A DNA stretch of 64,000 nt from Coprinellus micaceus (GCA_951394405.1 OX596339.1:4030001-4094000); one strand, 5' to 3'. Numbered from the stretch's first letter, positions 1-14,600 are shown. Numbers and translations: made by a program. Notes: generated from the sequence alone by a model not told the origin.

Positions 1-2174
1 GTGCTGCGCTTTAGAGAGCAGTCAGGCCTCGAATTCAGATCGAGGTCCCGAAAAGGCGAGTAGAATCCAAAGTGGTGCGAACGCACCCGGCCAAGCACTC
101 TTCAGACTGGCACACCGTGTCCCATCGTGCGGCTGCGATTTTCCATGAGTGCCACGTCGCAGCAGGGACCCGGAGGGGAGCCATCATAGAAGAGAGGGAT
201 GGCGGAGGTGGGTACTACCGATTGCAAGATGTTCAGTGTAGGGGAGGTCGGTGAGGATACCGAGTCGTCCGCGCTGTAGGTCGGGGGATCGATCGGAAGT
301 CGTGGGTGATGTGTGGTGGTCGAGATACCCGATCGTCGAAGGCGAAGGTCAAAAAGGAAGGAGGAACGACTCGACGCCAGGGAGTCTATGTAGTTGTTGT
401 CGTCGGACAGAGCGCCAAGAGTCGAAGCGATATCGATCAGGCAGAGCAGAGGCGCGTCGGACCCACCCAATGAGTCAACGCAGGTGTCGGCGGGAGTGGT
501 TCACGCAAGGCGTTGAGAGTCGAGCACAGTGTTGAGACGAGCGAGGGAGGTGGAAGAATCCTCAGTTGGCCCCCACTCCCTCCCTTCAATCAATTCGCGC
601 TGATCCCAACGTACCGATTCAGAACGTCTCAGCGAGACGTTTGAGCAGAGACGAGGGGAGAAAGGGTTTTGGCGGGGAGGGAAAGAGTCGTCGATGCAGA
701 GTGAGAGGTGTTGATCGAGAGTCGAGAGATGTAGGAATGTCGTCAGATATCGACCACAGACCGAACACCAAGAAATCGAGAGAGGATCGATGACAACCGC
801 AGAAACGCACCCCTATAATCCCTCTCTTCGCAACGGAGCACCCATAGATTCCCTCCCATCAGGACGAGCACGCCCCAGGATCCCGAGTCGAGCGCCTCGA
901 CGGCACGTCCGAACGGGAACGAGACTGATATCGAGAGGGAGATCGAGAAGAGAGAAAACAAAGTTGATATCGGAAACCGGGTACAGAAGAGAGAGAAAGG
1001 GAGAATCGATACATATACATCTGCACGCACGTACGAACGAACGGGCTCGCCACTCCCTTCCTCGTCCGAGTCTCAGTTCCAAGTGTACAGCCTCTGCCGC
1101 TCGCTCAACGGCGCGAGCGGCCGTAAGGGGGGAGAACCGGCGTCGAGAGATCAGCATTCTGAAGTGTCGGTGTTGAGTGAACGACGGGAGAAAACCACGA
1201 TCGATCCGCAAACGCGCGCAGCTGGAAATTCCCTCGAACCACCACCCGTCCAATCACACCGTACCAAGTCGATCGCGTCAACGAGACGTCCCGAACGAGG
1301 GCGAGGGAGTAGAGCGGTCACAGAAAGGAGGGAGTGTTGGTCTGTGCAGAGTAGGAGGCGTCAATCGAGCGGCGGATCTATGGTGAAAGCCCAGGGATCG
1401 ATACAGAAAATTTGAGATACAGAGAGAGCATCGAGGAATTGAGGAGATCGATGGCGTCGCGGAGAGACGGAGAGAAACAGAGAGGTGGGATGGGAAACTG
1501 AGAACCTCGCGAAGGCCCGCGTACATCCCTCTCATATCGGGGATGCCAGATCACAGCGCCTCGCGATCCCCGCTCGTTGGCGAGTTCGATGGTACGACGG
1601 TGAGTGGAGGCACCGTTCGATGGGAGGGATGAGGGTGTCGAGGGGCGTCGATGTTGGCGGAGAAAGCGAAGTCGATACACTGCACCAACCCGCGCACTCT
1701 CACATTCCTCCCCGTCTTCGACATCCGTACCCCATTTGCACCGACTCGATCGTTTCAATGGAACGGTGGGACGGGAACGAGGGAGTCATGAGTCGTTGGA
1801 ACGGGGAGGGGTGCGGCGTTGAGACGAGGGAGAGAGGTCGCCCAGATCTGTCATCGCGTCGAGATGGAGAATAGATAGAGAACAGATAGAGATATAACAG
1901 CGATAAACGCACGCACGAACGCGCTCGCCACTCCCTCCAATTCCTTATCTCCCGATCCCAAGCGTACGACGTCCAATCACATCGATCGACGGTGGGGACG
2001 GGAACGGGGAGTGAGGACGGCGTTGATAGAGGGAGTGGGGAGTGCGTTGAGAGCGTCGATACAATCTGGAAGCCGTTCGGCCCGAGGAAAGGGTAGTCAA
2101 TCGAGAGTCCTAGGAGCAGCGCCGTATCGAGTGGGATCCCCGATCGATGATCCGAAGTGCCGAAGAGCGAGAGG

Positions 2175-2212
<38 letters not shown>

Positions 2213-4290
2213 CGAGCGAGGTGGGAAGACGCCGGAGTTCAGATCTTTCCTCGATCGTTGAAGGCGTAGGGGGAGAATCAAACATAAAGAAGAAACTAGG
2301 CGACGCAAAGAAGCCGTAGTCCTCCCCGTCGTCGGGGAAAGCGCCCAGACCACGAGATAGCGATCGGCTGTGTAGGGATCGAGACTAGATTCAAGCCTCG
2401 CCACGGGATTCGGCTCGTTAACGAGCTCAATCTGGGAGTACGGTGTGAGACCCTCCGGGAGTGATGGGTGAGGCGGTTGAGGGGGCGTCGACGTTGGCTG
2501 AACAGAGAGAAGAGCGGAATCGAAAGACGGTCGAATACATACAGTCGATCGGTCCTTCCAAGTAGCACAGCGCGCCGCATGCAGTTGCGAGTTCCTTCCC
2601 AGTATCTGGAGCTTCCTATCCCGCGCGCACCGAGTCGATCGCCTCGATCGGATGGTCAAACGGGGACGAGGGAGGGAAGAGGAAGAGGAAGAGGAAGAGT
2701 GGTTGGGGCGGGGAAGGGAGTTGACTGTGCTGTGAACGCAGAGCGCGCTTCGAGACTGGGGCCGAATGTAAAATAGACGAGAGTAATGCTGAACGCACCC
2801 GCAACGTCCCTCTCGGCGTTTCAGCCTTCACGTCCCCGCGACCCGAGTCGGTCGTCTGAATCGGGCGTTTGGGTGGGAGAGGAGGGAGTGGATGGCCGGT
2901 CGTTGCGGGGTCGACGAGGGGTCGAAATCGAAATCGAGACGAGATGGACAACGAGAAAGAGCAAGGTTAGAGGCACGAACGCGCTCGCCACTCCATTCAA
3001 CTACAACCTTTAATACCAAGCGTCCGACGCCCAGGCCGCTCTAAATAGAGGGCGGACGTGGACGGGGAGTGAAGGCTGGGTTGGGAGGGAGTGGGGGGCG
3101 CGTCGAAGTGCCGGTGTTGAGTGGACGAACGGTGAGAGAGACAGAGGGAACAGGGGGATCGATCCGCAAACGCATTCCCGCGTACATCCTTCCCAGAACG
3201 AAAATAGCCCAATCACAGAGTCCCGCAATACCCGCTCGATTACGAGCCGGATCCTAGAGGATGGAGTGGGCGGGACCGGGGGATGGGAGGGATGAGGCGG
3301 TTGAGGGCGTCGACGTTGGCCGAAGGGAGGGAAACGTGAAGCGAGGTCGATAGAGTACAAGAACGCTCGTAGTCGCCGACCCCCCGGAAGAGAGAAGTCT
3401 ACGTCGAGACGAGGTAGACACCAAAACGAGAGACCAGAACAAGAGACTGCTCTATTAGAGCACGAACGAACTCGCTCCCCACTCCCCTCCCCTGAATTCC
3501 ACACCTCCAATCCCAAGCGAACGTCGCCCGGACACCCCTAAAGAGAGGGCGGACGTGGACGGGGAGTGAGGGCGGGGGTGAGGGGAGTGGGGAGCACGTC
3601 GAAATGCCGGTGTTGAGTGGACGTCGAGTGAGAGAGCGAGACCGAGAGAAAAGCAAGATCGACCCACAAACGCCTGCCCGCGCCCATCCCCCATATACGG
3701 TCGTCCGATCACAGCGCCTCGCGATACCCGCTCGACTACGAGCTCGATCTAGGAGTGAGAGGGCCCGTTAGAGAGGAGAGGAGAGGTCGAGCGTTTCGTG
3801 CAGAGTCACTTTTTGAGAGGTAACGCGAAGTGGAATCGGCGTCGATCGGTCGTCTGAGAGTGAGGGTGAGAGACGAGTGAGCGACGTCGGAGCGTAAGTA
3901 GGGACAAGATTCAAACCCCACTATCGTTGAAGGAAAAGAAGAACGAGAGAGGAATGGAGGATTCGTCGGCGTCGGAGATAGCGCCAAGAAGGATTCAGAG
4001 AGATTGCATCAGCGAGATAGAGATCGAGCCTAGATCCAACGCGCAGGCACAGAGCCAAAGAGAATGACGCTACAACCCTCTTACGCACAGCGTCTCTCCT
4101 CGTGCCTTTGGAGTCGAAGCCCTTCCTCGTCGTCGTCGTCGTCGTCGGAGTTGAAGCGCACGCCCTGCATCAACTCCACATTCCCACTCACCGCGTGTGG
4201 GCTTGGCCCGTGCGCCGGCCGGCCTCCCCCGTCCCCCCCACACACAGCCCGCCTAGCCGAGCGGAGTTCCAACCTCCCCCCGTATTTGAA
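1..4290 (-). repeat. Arm A of a large inverted repeat family
   Basis: This GA-rich stretch is, read on the minus strand, a diverged copy of 18,720-21,860 on the plus strand. Matching landmarks run in reverse order: 4,040-4,280 against 18,730-18,960, 1,000-1,080 against 20,970-21,060, 800-850 against 21,140-21,210 and 102-470 against 21,498-21,860. Within the arm a sub-unit recurs near 1,560, 2,400, 3,220 and 3,720, marked by a short imperfect palindrome around CGAGCTCGTAATCGAGCGGG-like sequence. The left end is cut by the window. The long frames here are translated repeat DNA; the 121-codon frame conserved between the arms was not accepted as a gene because other frames are equally open. A GA microsatellite lies at about 2,178-2,210. 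Confidence 0.75.
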
Positions 4291-4507
4291 AAACCCAGGC
4301 CGGCGCTGCCAGCTGTCATCACTCCTCCTTCTCTCTCTCTTCTTCCCACCTTCCTTCCAAGAAACGCTTGGCCTTTCTTGTGCTCCTCATCGTTAGAATC
4401 CAAGCCGACTTCGGCGACCCCACGCTCTCTATCCCCCTCCTCACCTCATCGTGAGGTTCAGAACACACGTTATACGTTTAGAAGACAGAAGATAATAGGA
4501 AGACAAG

Positions 4508-6683
4508 ATGTTCAGCACGACCCTCGTCGCCCTCGCCGCCGCCTCCGTCGCCTCGCTCGTTGGCGCGCAGGACGTCACCGGAACCTTCCCCCCCGTTCCC
4601 CTCGCCAGCAAGCACTACAACTCTCCCGCTGACCTCGTACGTTTCTCCCTCCCTCGTTCGCTGTGTAAAGAGGACGCCAAGCTAACGATCTCCCGTCCTC
4701 TTTCTTTTTCGATACATCGACCTTCCGCATTCGACTGCACTTGGCAATACGATACCTTGGCGGTACTCATCCTTGGCCCGCTCTTCCTCCATCCCACCCT
4801 CTTTCAACGACGACGACCTCGACGACGCGGAACGTGCCCTTGACAACGCCCCTGACGATGACCTCGACGCAACACGTCATCACCGCTCCATCCATCACCC
4901 ACCTCGCCTCATCTTTCCTTCCTCTCTCTGACAGCCCTACAAAGTCGACACCGACGTCGGCCTCATCCGCGGCGTCCAAGCCGGCTTCAACATCTGCAAC
5001 TCCACCACCGAGACCCAGACCTCCCTCTGCCAGACCGCCTACTTCAACGGCCCCGACGACTTCTGCATTTGGGGCCCCCATGTCGTCGACTCGACGGTCG
5101 CGGACACTGAGGGAGAGATGGTTGCTTGGTGCGTTCTTTCCCTCCCTCGCTGTGTTTCGTGATGGTGTATGTGGGATGGAGCTAACGCGATGAACGGACA
5201 GGTGCACGAAGCCAGGACATGGAACGCGTCTCATCCCCGCTGGAGCTCTGACCGGGTTGCAGTGGATCCAGACGCCGGATTACGTGCAGGCTGTTGGGTT
5301 TATGGACCAGGTCCGTTCGTCTCTTCACCCATTCATTCGATTCGCTGACCGCCTTCCCTCCTCGTCCCTCTCTCTCCCATCCCTCTTCCTCTACTCCTCG
5401 TCTCTCCTCCTACCCCTCGCATCACCTCTCCCCTCCATCCAACCCCACGACCCACCCCCGCTCCTCACTCCCCTCCAATAGTCCGCCATCAACATCAAGA
5501 CGGGCGACTGGGGCGGAGAAATGGACCCCCACGGCGCCGACCTCCGCGGCAACCCCATGGGCGGCGTCATCTTCAGCTCGGCATTTGGAGGTGTTAAGCA
5601 GGTTATGGAGTGGCATAACTTTATCGGTGCGTTGGCTTTTATTGTTTCGTGTTATGGAAGTCGTTCGTTTGTATCCGCTCGACCCCGTCGTGCGCCGATG
5701 ACGAACGAAAGACCCCCGATGAGTCGAGAACGACGAAGATACCCCCACCCCAGCGCAGCTTGCTAACCCCCTCCCCTCCCCAACAGGTGGCGGCCGGTTC
5801 TGCTTCAAATCATGCGACCCAGCCGGCGCGAACGCCGCGCACTACTGCGAGCACGTCTTTGACCGCATCGGGTGCGACTATAATATCCCCAACGCCGCGA
5901 AGGATGGGGTGTTTGAGAGCTGTAAAGGTGCGTTTTGGGTGTTGAAGTGGTGTTTGGGTATCGACTAACCACGTCTGTTTCTCTCCGTCTCTCCCTTCGT
6001 CGACCTCGCTTCGCTTGACCTCGCCGTCGACTCGTTTCACTCAACGATTCGCATCGCTCGTCGTCCGTCTCGCCTTGGGTCAACGATTCGACGTTCGACT
6101 TCGTTTCACCGTCTTACCCGCTTCGCCCAACAACTTACAGGCGACAACCAAGACTTCCCCGGCGTGTACACCGACAACGGCGTCGTCATGACCTACACCC
6201 AGCCCGCCGAGTCTCTCGGCGCCGTCTCCACGATGCCCTATCAGCCGAGGGTCCCGGCGTCGAGCGAGTGTAGCAGTTTCACTTCGAGGTGAGTTGTTTT
6301 TCTCTAGCTATGTGTAACTCCGTCGGCGATCCCCCTTGGTTCCGCGTGCCGCCTCTGGGTCTTAACCGCTCTTCGGAGAGACGTATGGAGGGTTGACCTC
6401 GCTACGCTCGGAATGATATGCTAACTCCCTCGTTAATAGTGTTGTGTACACCGGCCTCCCCTCTCCTACGAAGGCGCTCGTCACCTCCGCCGCTACGTCG
6501 ACGGGAACCTCGGGTGCCGCAGCGACTGGGACGTCCAAGGCGGTGGGGAGTGCGGGGGGTAGTTCGACGGGGACTGCGAAGAGTGCGTCTGCTACCGGTA
6601 CGGATAACGGAAGCGGCGAGCTGGCGGTTAGTCTGGTTGCGAGCTTCTTTGGTGTGGCGTTCGCTGCTGTGTTCTTGTCGTAG
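4508..6683 (+). CDS. Secreted GPI-anchored protein, macrofage-activating-glycoprotein-like
   Basis: Seven exons: 4508-4636, 4935-5128, 5202-5310, 5482-5626, 5787-5927, 6141-6288, 6440-6683, giving 369 residues in one frame. All introns are GT-AG and the phases join cleanly. Residues 1-20 form a signal peptide ending near LVGA/QD. The middle (about 40-290) is Cys-rich with conserved-looking WGPHVVDSTV, WCTKPGHGTRL and GGRFCFKSCDP segments. Residues 300-345 are a Ser/Thr/Ala/Gly-rich linker, and the last 20 residues are hydrophobic after NGSG, as expected for a GPI-anchor signal. The name follows a common annotation of this family in Agaricomycetes; the biochemical role is not known to me. It is the only recognisable protein gene in the first 24 kb and is flanked by inverted repeat arms, one of which reaches into its promoter region (4,150-4,290). 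The start is supported by the signal peptide and the CAAGATG context. Confidence 0.88.
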
Positions 6684-9600
6684 ACGCCCTCACGGCTTGA
6701 GCCGTCGAGACCCCCTTGCGCTGGATGTTGGACGCTCGTAGTTGTTGACGTTGCCCTTACGAAGTACGCGTACGTCTTATATTCTTACTGACTCTTTCTC
6801 GCTTCGTTGCTTCGTGCATGTCGCTTCTCTTCACGCGTGTTACATGTTACATGTTATTTTCTTTCTCTACGTCGTCGTCGTCGGAGCGGGGGACTTGGGT
6901 CCCCTGAGTCGTCGATGGTGATGATTTCGTTTGGTTCGTACGCGTCTAGAACGTGTGTGGACTGTCCGCTCTCTCTCGTTAATGCTATAGTTTGTGCGCT
7001 TGGACTTTTAATGGATTCGTGTCTCTCGTTTTCTCCTCGGTTGTCTACCCTTGCTCCACGTGCGAAGTGTAAATGAATTATTGAAGTCGGATCGACGGTG
7101 ATGTGGGATGGCAGGCTGGCGTGCGGTGGACATGCGGGGAATGGACGCTCGGGGAGTGCACGCCGTCTTCGTCGTCATGCGCGCAGCGAGGTGAGGTGAG
7201 GTTATTTATAGAGTGGTGTGCATGGGGAACGGGTGGGGATGGAACCTGGGGGATAAGAATAGAATTGAGGGTGAGGGGTGAGGTGAGGAGATAGGAATAG
7301 AGCGGGAGTGGGGACGAGAATAGAGCGGGAGCGGGCGAGAATAGAACTGGACGGGGACAGGAGCGAGGGGACAATCGAGGGTCGAAAAACGCGGAGTAAA
7401 GTACGAGCGAATATTTTTGTACCCGGTGAAGCTACATCGCACCCCCTTCCTCGAGCCTTGGTACGAAAGCAGGGGACTGTGAGCGCGTGTGGCCGGTGTG
7501 CGCGTGTGTGCGATAGGAGGGTGGGGTGGGGTATTCTTAGAATAGAGGAAAGGGGAAGGGAAAGGGGACGGGAATGCGGACAGGAGTAGACGAAGGGTTC
7601 TATTTGTGGAGGGTCTGTTTGTGGGGTGTGTATATATAGACGTGGGGAGTGAACGGGAAGGTTGGGCGTTGAGCGTTGAGTGGTCGGGAGACGGGGGGAC
7701 AGGAGGTGAGTGGGAGATGCAGTCTGGATGGACGGGTGGATGGATGGATGGATATTCTTAGTGAAAGGGACAGCTTCGCAATCTTCGTTCGTTCGTTCTA
7801 TTTGTAGAGGGATGGATATAGACGCGACATAGATAGATAGACGAGATACCTCGAGGCATTTAATTCGGGGATCTTGGCGTCGAGTATCACCCGGCGCTGG
7901 CCCTGTTTCTCGAAGTCCCACCTTCATATACAGTAGCTGGGAGAAGGTCGAGGTCGTCCAACCGTACGCGAGAGCGAGTACGAGCGACGTTGACTCCTCT
8001 CGAACGCGTGTTTGAAGTCGAGGTAGCACTCGGGGGGAATTCTATCCAAACGGGCGTACGAACCGTGTAAGGATGGATCAGGGGAGAACGCCGAAGGGAG
8101 AACGACTATGAGGGCCTCGCGAGAGAGCGAGAGAGAGTCGTCCATTAGTTCTCATCTCCGAAGGTGTAGGCTTTCACGTGTAGGTCACAGCACACAGCGA
8201 TGGGCGGATTCAGGCCGCCTCATTCAAGATCGAGCTGCGGAATGGGTACGAGCGGGGTTGGGTCCGTACCTCGTTCGGGAGGGTATTACGAGGAGACGAG
8301 GTTGGGGATTTATGTGCGGTGCGGGTGTCTTCTCAGCCTAGATCTATAGCTGAGGGTGTTTGTACGGAGACGAGCACGTCCAATCGACTGTTGCGAAGCC
8401 TATCTCGCGAGTATTCTATCTTGTTCTATATGGGGGCGTTATTCAGGCGGAGGCGGAGAATGTAGGTGAGTAGTCCCGTTGTCGAAACACAGTAGAACGA
8501 TGGATTTATTCGCTCGTTTGTTCGTTCGATTCGTGGAAAGTTATATGAAAAGATATAGCTCGTTAACGTTGAGTGTCGATATATACCTGTCCCTATTTCC
8601 CGAGGCAGCAGCTTCGTATACAGGAGCCGCGAGTATGTGTAAATTGTCTACTGGCACGACGCGGGAACGAGTACGAACGCCGTTGAATACCTCCTCTCCA
8701 ATGGGTGAAATTTGATGTCAAGGCATCACCGTACATATACATACAGTTAAACCGTGGGGAGGTCTATCCAGATATCCAGATGAACTGTGGAAGCATGGAT
8801 CCAGGCCTAACGTCGAGAAGGACGAGCACCGTGACGCGAGATCGCTGGAGCCGTTCACCCGTTCCCCGGAGGTGCGGGGTTTCAGGCGGAAGTGCAGGGA
8901 GTGAGGCGGGCCCAGACATCGTTCGAGGTCGAGCTGCGGAGCGGGTACGAGCGGGGTTGGATACGCTCGTCCTTTGGGAGAGTATTGGGGGTTCAGGCAG
9001 GCCCGGTTTGGAGAGATGAAATTCTGAGTTTGACGTGCGGTGCGGGTGGCTTCTCAGACTCTACGTAGGTGCTGAGAGCTGTGTATACTCTACAAGCATG
9101 TCGGGAGAGCGTGTCCTGCGGGTGTTCTATCCATTTCGACCCGGGGCCGTTATAGAGGCGGAGACGTGGAGAGACGGGGAGACGTAGTGTATTTACGTAT
9201 TGTGCGAGCGTTCAGAACGTAGCGCGATATCTCAGTCGGCGGTTTACACGTGTGGAAGGGCCTTGATGAGAGGACCTTGGGAGTTTGGGGAAGGTTGGGC
9301 GTTCGAGAGTTGCAGATATCGGGGAAGTGGTGGATAAGTTAGGACAAGGGGATCAGGTCAATTTGAAGTCAGGAGAGGAAGAGACGATGGAGAAGGCTGA
9401 GAGCGACCCTCTTTCGTTCGTTCGTTCGTTGGCACAGATTTGAGAGTCGTGGGATGTCGGGGGAGTAAGGCTTTCAGAACGCACCTTCGTCTTCTCGGAT
9501 TAATTTATTGACCGTGTCGGAAAGTCTAGGACCTTGCGTTTCTAGTGGTACATCGAAGCCTCGAGCAAGCGCGTTCTTGGAAAATGCTTGGTGGGTAATT

Positions 9601-11629
9601 AGACTTGTGCGCCATTGACCCCCTTGAAAGAAATGTTGTTCCCCGTTGACCTCGACTTCCGAATGAACAAACGAACACCAGCGCTATCCACGAGCTAGGC
9701 CGCTCGAACTGTCTTTTCATAGTACCTACCTATCCCGCTGAAGCTCGTGTCATAATGCGGCAGGCCTAGAGGCTGCCCAACATTCCCGCTCCTTGGTGTT
9801 GTTCGATCCAGACTCCCGAACTTGGACGTGGACGTGACCGGTTCGTTCGAGCGTTATTGGGGTGTCAAAGAGAACTTCGAGCTCGACGAGGCTGAGCGCT
9901 GGAAAGAGAGAGGACGAGAGGGTGCGATTGAGGGGTACGGGCTCGACGGTGTGAGTCGGTGGTCTGCGGAGTGGAGTACGGGCTTGTTCTCTCTGTGACT
10001 CTGTGACTGTGTCCGACGTTCCAGATCGGTCGCATATTCACCGGTTCTAATGATGCATATGCTAGTCGCCACTCCCTACACTCGGTTATTGGACTAATAT
10101 TGTTAGAGTTACAGTATGGGTGACTGCCGAAGGGGACTTTGAGCGTGCGATAGAGGAGGTGAGGGCCTCTTTGACTCGTGTTGGGTCCGCATGGAAACAC
10201 CCGAGACGGGTTGAGGGAGAACGAGGACATGAGTCGAAATTGCTTGACTGCCCGTAGATTCATTCGCCTTACATCGTCATGTGTGTACGTACGGTAAGGG
10301 GATGGATCGGGAGACAGGGAGAGGGAGTCCAAGCGCGGACCCGCTCGGACGTTCGAAACGGAACTCGAAATGCCGTACGAATGGGTGGCTTCGGTTGGGC
10401 GAACGAATTGTGGCGGCATGAATTACACACAAGGATTGCGTGCGTTTGCGAAGAGTGATACTCGATCTGTGCGGATGAGAAATTCGAGTGGGTGAGGTAT
10501 ATCGAAGGAGGGAGGCAGGTTCTAGCTGGCGGAGTGCTTTGCAGCTATGATAATGGGGTATTGGGGTGCGGAGAACCATCACAACGGAATAGACGTGCAC
10601 GGAATTGGGTGCATACTTTGAATGGCTGAAGCGACTCTGAGGGTGTTCCGATGAACGATTGAGAGCGGGACCAGTGAGGCTCGGGGCTGGGTTGTGCGTA
10701 CCTGGAGTCATTGATTTCTGGTGCGTCCTGGGTTAGTCTGAGATCTCAACATTGTATGTAACACGTCGATCACTCATCATACCTCTCGAGAAGGAAGGCG
10801 TAAGTGGGTTCCGAGCCTGGTCGAGAACATATCGTCGATTCTCTTTGTATCGGTTGAGGGACCATCGAGGTACGAATTGCGAGTACGATTCTGAAGCCAT
10901 GCGGAGACCCGAGAAGCGTTCATAGTTTGGGAGACGTGGGTCGGTAGCCAGTAATACAACAATACCGAGGATGTGGGTAGGAAAATCTGTGTTCGAGAAA
11001 CGACCACTGCGCAAAACCGAATGCTGCGTCCCGTACGAATATGTGGGTGTCCTCCCTTCCTCAACGGGTTTGAGATGGCCAAGTAATCGCAATTCTAGTT
11101 CTGAAGTTTCGGGCATTCGGGATCATCTGAGCGCACAGACCAGGATCACGGGAGAGGCACGAGGCGGGTGGGAACGTCTTCGCGATAAGGATCAAAACGA
11201 AAGATAGATTGCGGTTTGTTCTTGACGCTCATCTCCACCTTCCTTCCACTCATCGACCTCGGGTCACGCTTCATCGTCCGCCATCCTATGATGTGTCTGG
11301 ACCCAGCCCCAACAGGATGTCAATCTCAAATGATCGTTCCGTCTCGACCGACTGGGGACGTGCTCTCGGCGTGGCTCACCCACACCCACACGTACGTGCG
11401 GCTTTCACCGAGCTGTTATGTTTGGACGCCGTTGGGGATGGAAGGGAGGGATAGTATGTCGGTACATGTGGCATCGCGGCGGCGCAAAGTTGGTTACATC
11501 GAAGGGCGTACGTTCTCCCGATCTTCCACCCGTTGCACGGGACCGTCGGGGATGGCCCCAAAGGTGTGTTGATGCAGGGCGCTTCTGGCCAGTTCAACTC
11601 CAACGCTAACGAAGGGGCGTAAACGGCTA
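6684..11629. other. Gene-poor region with degenerate duplications
   Basis: I see no convincing gene. The segment 8,190-8,480 is repeated with divergence at 8,880-9,190 (shared blocks such as GAGCTGCGGARYGGGTACGA and GCGGTGCGGGTG), a spacing of about 690 bp. Short GTTC/CGTTCG runs and a GGAT tetranucleotide run (about 7,735-7,752) occur. The minus-strand frame 7,202-8,029 is Ser/Pro-rich low-complexity translation and was not accepted. Confidence 0.5.
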
Positions 11630-14600
11630 TAGTAGCGTCACTCGCCTCTGTGTCCTGTCGACGTGCTGGATCTGAGCTCGGTCCCCGTCTAGCTGGTCGC
11701 TGTCTCTCAGAGCCCCAATGCTATGTCCGACGGCGGCGGCGACCACTACCTCGCTTCGAATCGCCCTTTCCTTGTTCCTCGACATCGGGGGATCGAACGA
11801 CTTGGCTATTTACAGCGCTCAAATAACCGTCTCGTCGTGCTCTTCTGGCTCTCGATCTATCGATACACTGCAGCACGCGCCTTCCTACACACGCTGAACG
11901 TCTGTCCGAGTATCGAACTCATCAGCCACCTCCCTTACTTCACAGGGCGTCTCTCTGGGTCCCCGGTGTGGCGCTTCATCGAGGCTATCTCCACAATACG
12001 CTGGGACGAGGTGGAGGTCTTGCTTGGATATTAGGGAATTAGTGACGACAAGTGCGTTTCGGTTTGCCTCCGTTAAATTCACTCCGGTGTTCACTTCGCG
12101 CTGGGGGCTCCTCATCTTGGCCCCCTGTCGCGCTTTCCTCGTAATAAATTGCGTCTCTAAACCACCAGTTCATAATGAGACACTTGGAACCCGGGGGGAA
12201 GCCGTACAGGGACGGACTGTGGCCCTCCTTCGCCGTACCTCCGACCTCCCTCGAGACGTTGATGCTGCGCCGCCCTTGCGATGGGCCCCGCCTTTCCCTC
12301 CCGTTTGGAGCCCTCCTTACTCCCTCGCTCTCATTCGAGCGTCCCATTGAAGCGATCGAATCGATGGCCGAGGATGGAATGGACCAACACTTCGAGGGAA
12401 TCGGCGGGTGCCCGTGTTCGTGTAGTGTATCGGCCTCGCTCTTTCTCGCTTTCTCTCAAGATCTTGCCTTGCGATCAACCCTCGTCCTGTCTCTCTCGGT
12501 AAAACGGCATTTAAACATTCACTCGGCCTCAACTCTTGACATCCGTCCTCCCGTTCTGGGACACCTTGAGATAGACGTGCGGTCCGATATCGAACGCCCC
12601 TTGTGGATAGACGTGCTGGGATTCGATATATGCATAGGGAGGGAATCCTGCAGTGAGTTCGTCTGTGCGTGTATCGATTCTCTCAATCTTCCCCTGGGCA
12701 CTCGTCTCGACGATGCACTTGCTCTCAAATCTTCAACTACTTCCCTCGCGCCGAATGAAACCGCCTTCACTCCATTCTTGTCGCGCGCGAGTACTCTCAT
12801 TGTTGGGGATGATGCGCGATTGTCTTGGGGTCAAAGATGGTGTTGACTTCGGGAGGGAAGGCGAAGTGGGCTCGTGCGCCTTTTACCTCTCGTTGCTACT
12901 TGGGTTTGGCTCCATCTTTCAAATACTGGGCTTATCCACGGTCCCGGAGCTACACGTTATATGCGCAGTGCTGGATGACGATTTATGATCGTTTGGGCGT
13001 CTTCCCAAAGACTGTACACGAGCCAAACGTGGAGGAAAGCGTCCTCCACTCGGCACATTCAAACACTTATCCCATTGTGGGGAGGCGACTATGTACGGTG
13101 GAATGTAAGGCGGACATGGGCGGGGTGAAGTGGGTTAGAGCGAGTGCGTATAATCGATTCTCCGACCTCTCTTCCTTCTGTGCTTGCGTTCCTAACGTTT
13201 AACATCTCAAGTCGCACCCTGCACCAAACCACGCCCTCGATACGTAGAGATTGGCCGGCTCAGCGGAGAGAGCCCGAGGTCATCGACTCCATACATTCTG
13301 TGGAACTGTGACTCTACGGAGAGGTTGGCCAGTGAGCTCGCGTACGCAAATTCGCGCTCTTCTGAATCCTACATCTGTTCGAACGTTCACTCTGCATTGG
13401 CCATACGTTCGACGAGGCGAATCCCGTGCCGAGGCTTGAATCTGGTCTCGATCCCTACACAGCTGATCGCTACCTCTTGGTCTTGGCGCTTTCCCCGACG
13501 ACAGTGCCTTCTTTGCGTCGCTCAACTTCTTCTTTATGTTTGATTCTCTCCTACCCCTTCAACGATCGAGGGGAGATCTGAACTACGGCGTCTTCCTAAC
13601 TCGCTCGTGCTTCTCTCTCCCTCTCCCTCTCTTCGACACTACGATCGAGGGTTCCACTCGATACGGCGCTGCTACCTGACTCTCGATCGACTACCCGTTC
13701 CTCGCGCCGAACGTCTCCCGAATGGGATCGACGCCCTCGACACGCTCCCCACTCCCTCCCAACACCGTCCTCACTCCCCGTCCGCGTCCACCCCCTCTAT
13801 CGACGGCATTGGGCGTCGTACGCTTGGGATTGTGAGATGAGAAACGGAAGGGAGTGGTGAGCGCTTTCGTTCGTGCCTCTACTCTAATCTCGCTCTCTCT
13901 CGTTCCGTTCTCTCTTGTCTCGGTGCCGACCCCTCTCCTCGTCCGGATCGGTGACTGCATGCGTTCGTGTACTGCACCGACCTCGCTTCAGGTCTCCTTC
14001 TCCTCAGCCAACGTCGATGCCCCTCGACGCCCTCATCCCTCCTATCCTCCGGTCCCGCTCACTCCGTACTCCCTAGATCGAGCTCGTAATCGAGCGGGTA
14101 TCGCGAGGCGCTGTGATGCGGTGAGCCTCGTGATGCGAGGGATGTGCGTGGGCAGGCGTTCCTGGACCGATCTTGGGTTTCTCTCTATTTCTCTCCGACT
14201 TTCTACACCTCTCGACCTCGACTCTGAGCCATGGCTCGATCAACACCTTTCGCCATGTACCAACCGTCTCTCCCTCTCATCCCGAACCGCTCCACTCCCT
14301 TGCCCTTGTTCGGGACGTCTCATTGACGCGATCGAGTGGGTACGGTGGGATCGGATGGGTCAGTATTGGAGGAAATAGCCGGCTACGTGCGTTCATACTC
14401 CGCTTAGTGTATCGATTTCGCTTTCTCTCACTGACTCTCAAAATTCAAACCCGGGTACAACAGTCAGCCTCATCCCTCTACTCAAACAGCCCCTCTCACT
14501 CCGTCGTACCAGGTGTAACTCGTAAACGAGACGGGATCGCGAGACGCTGAGATGCGGTGAGCTTCGTGATACAAGGGATGTGCGCGGGTGTTCGGGCGTT

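Noticed and set aside
102..470. 121-codon minus-strand frame conserved as a frame at 21,498-21,860
   Set aside because: Both copies lie in the inverted repeat arms. Similarity is equal in other frames, the composition is Ser/Pro/Asp-rich, and no splice or start context supports a gene.
1700..2659. 319-codon minus-strand frame with Ser-Leu runs
   Set aside because: It is a translation of GA/CT-rich repeat DNA, including a microsatellite. Neighbouring frames are open as well and nothing resembles a protein family.
7202..8029. 275-codon Ser/Pro/His-rich minus-strand frame
   Set aside because: Low-complexity composition and no counterpart in the duplicated segments nearby.
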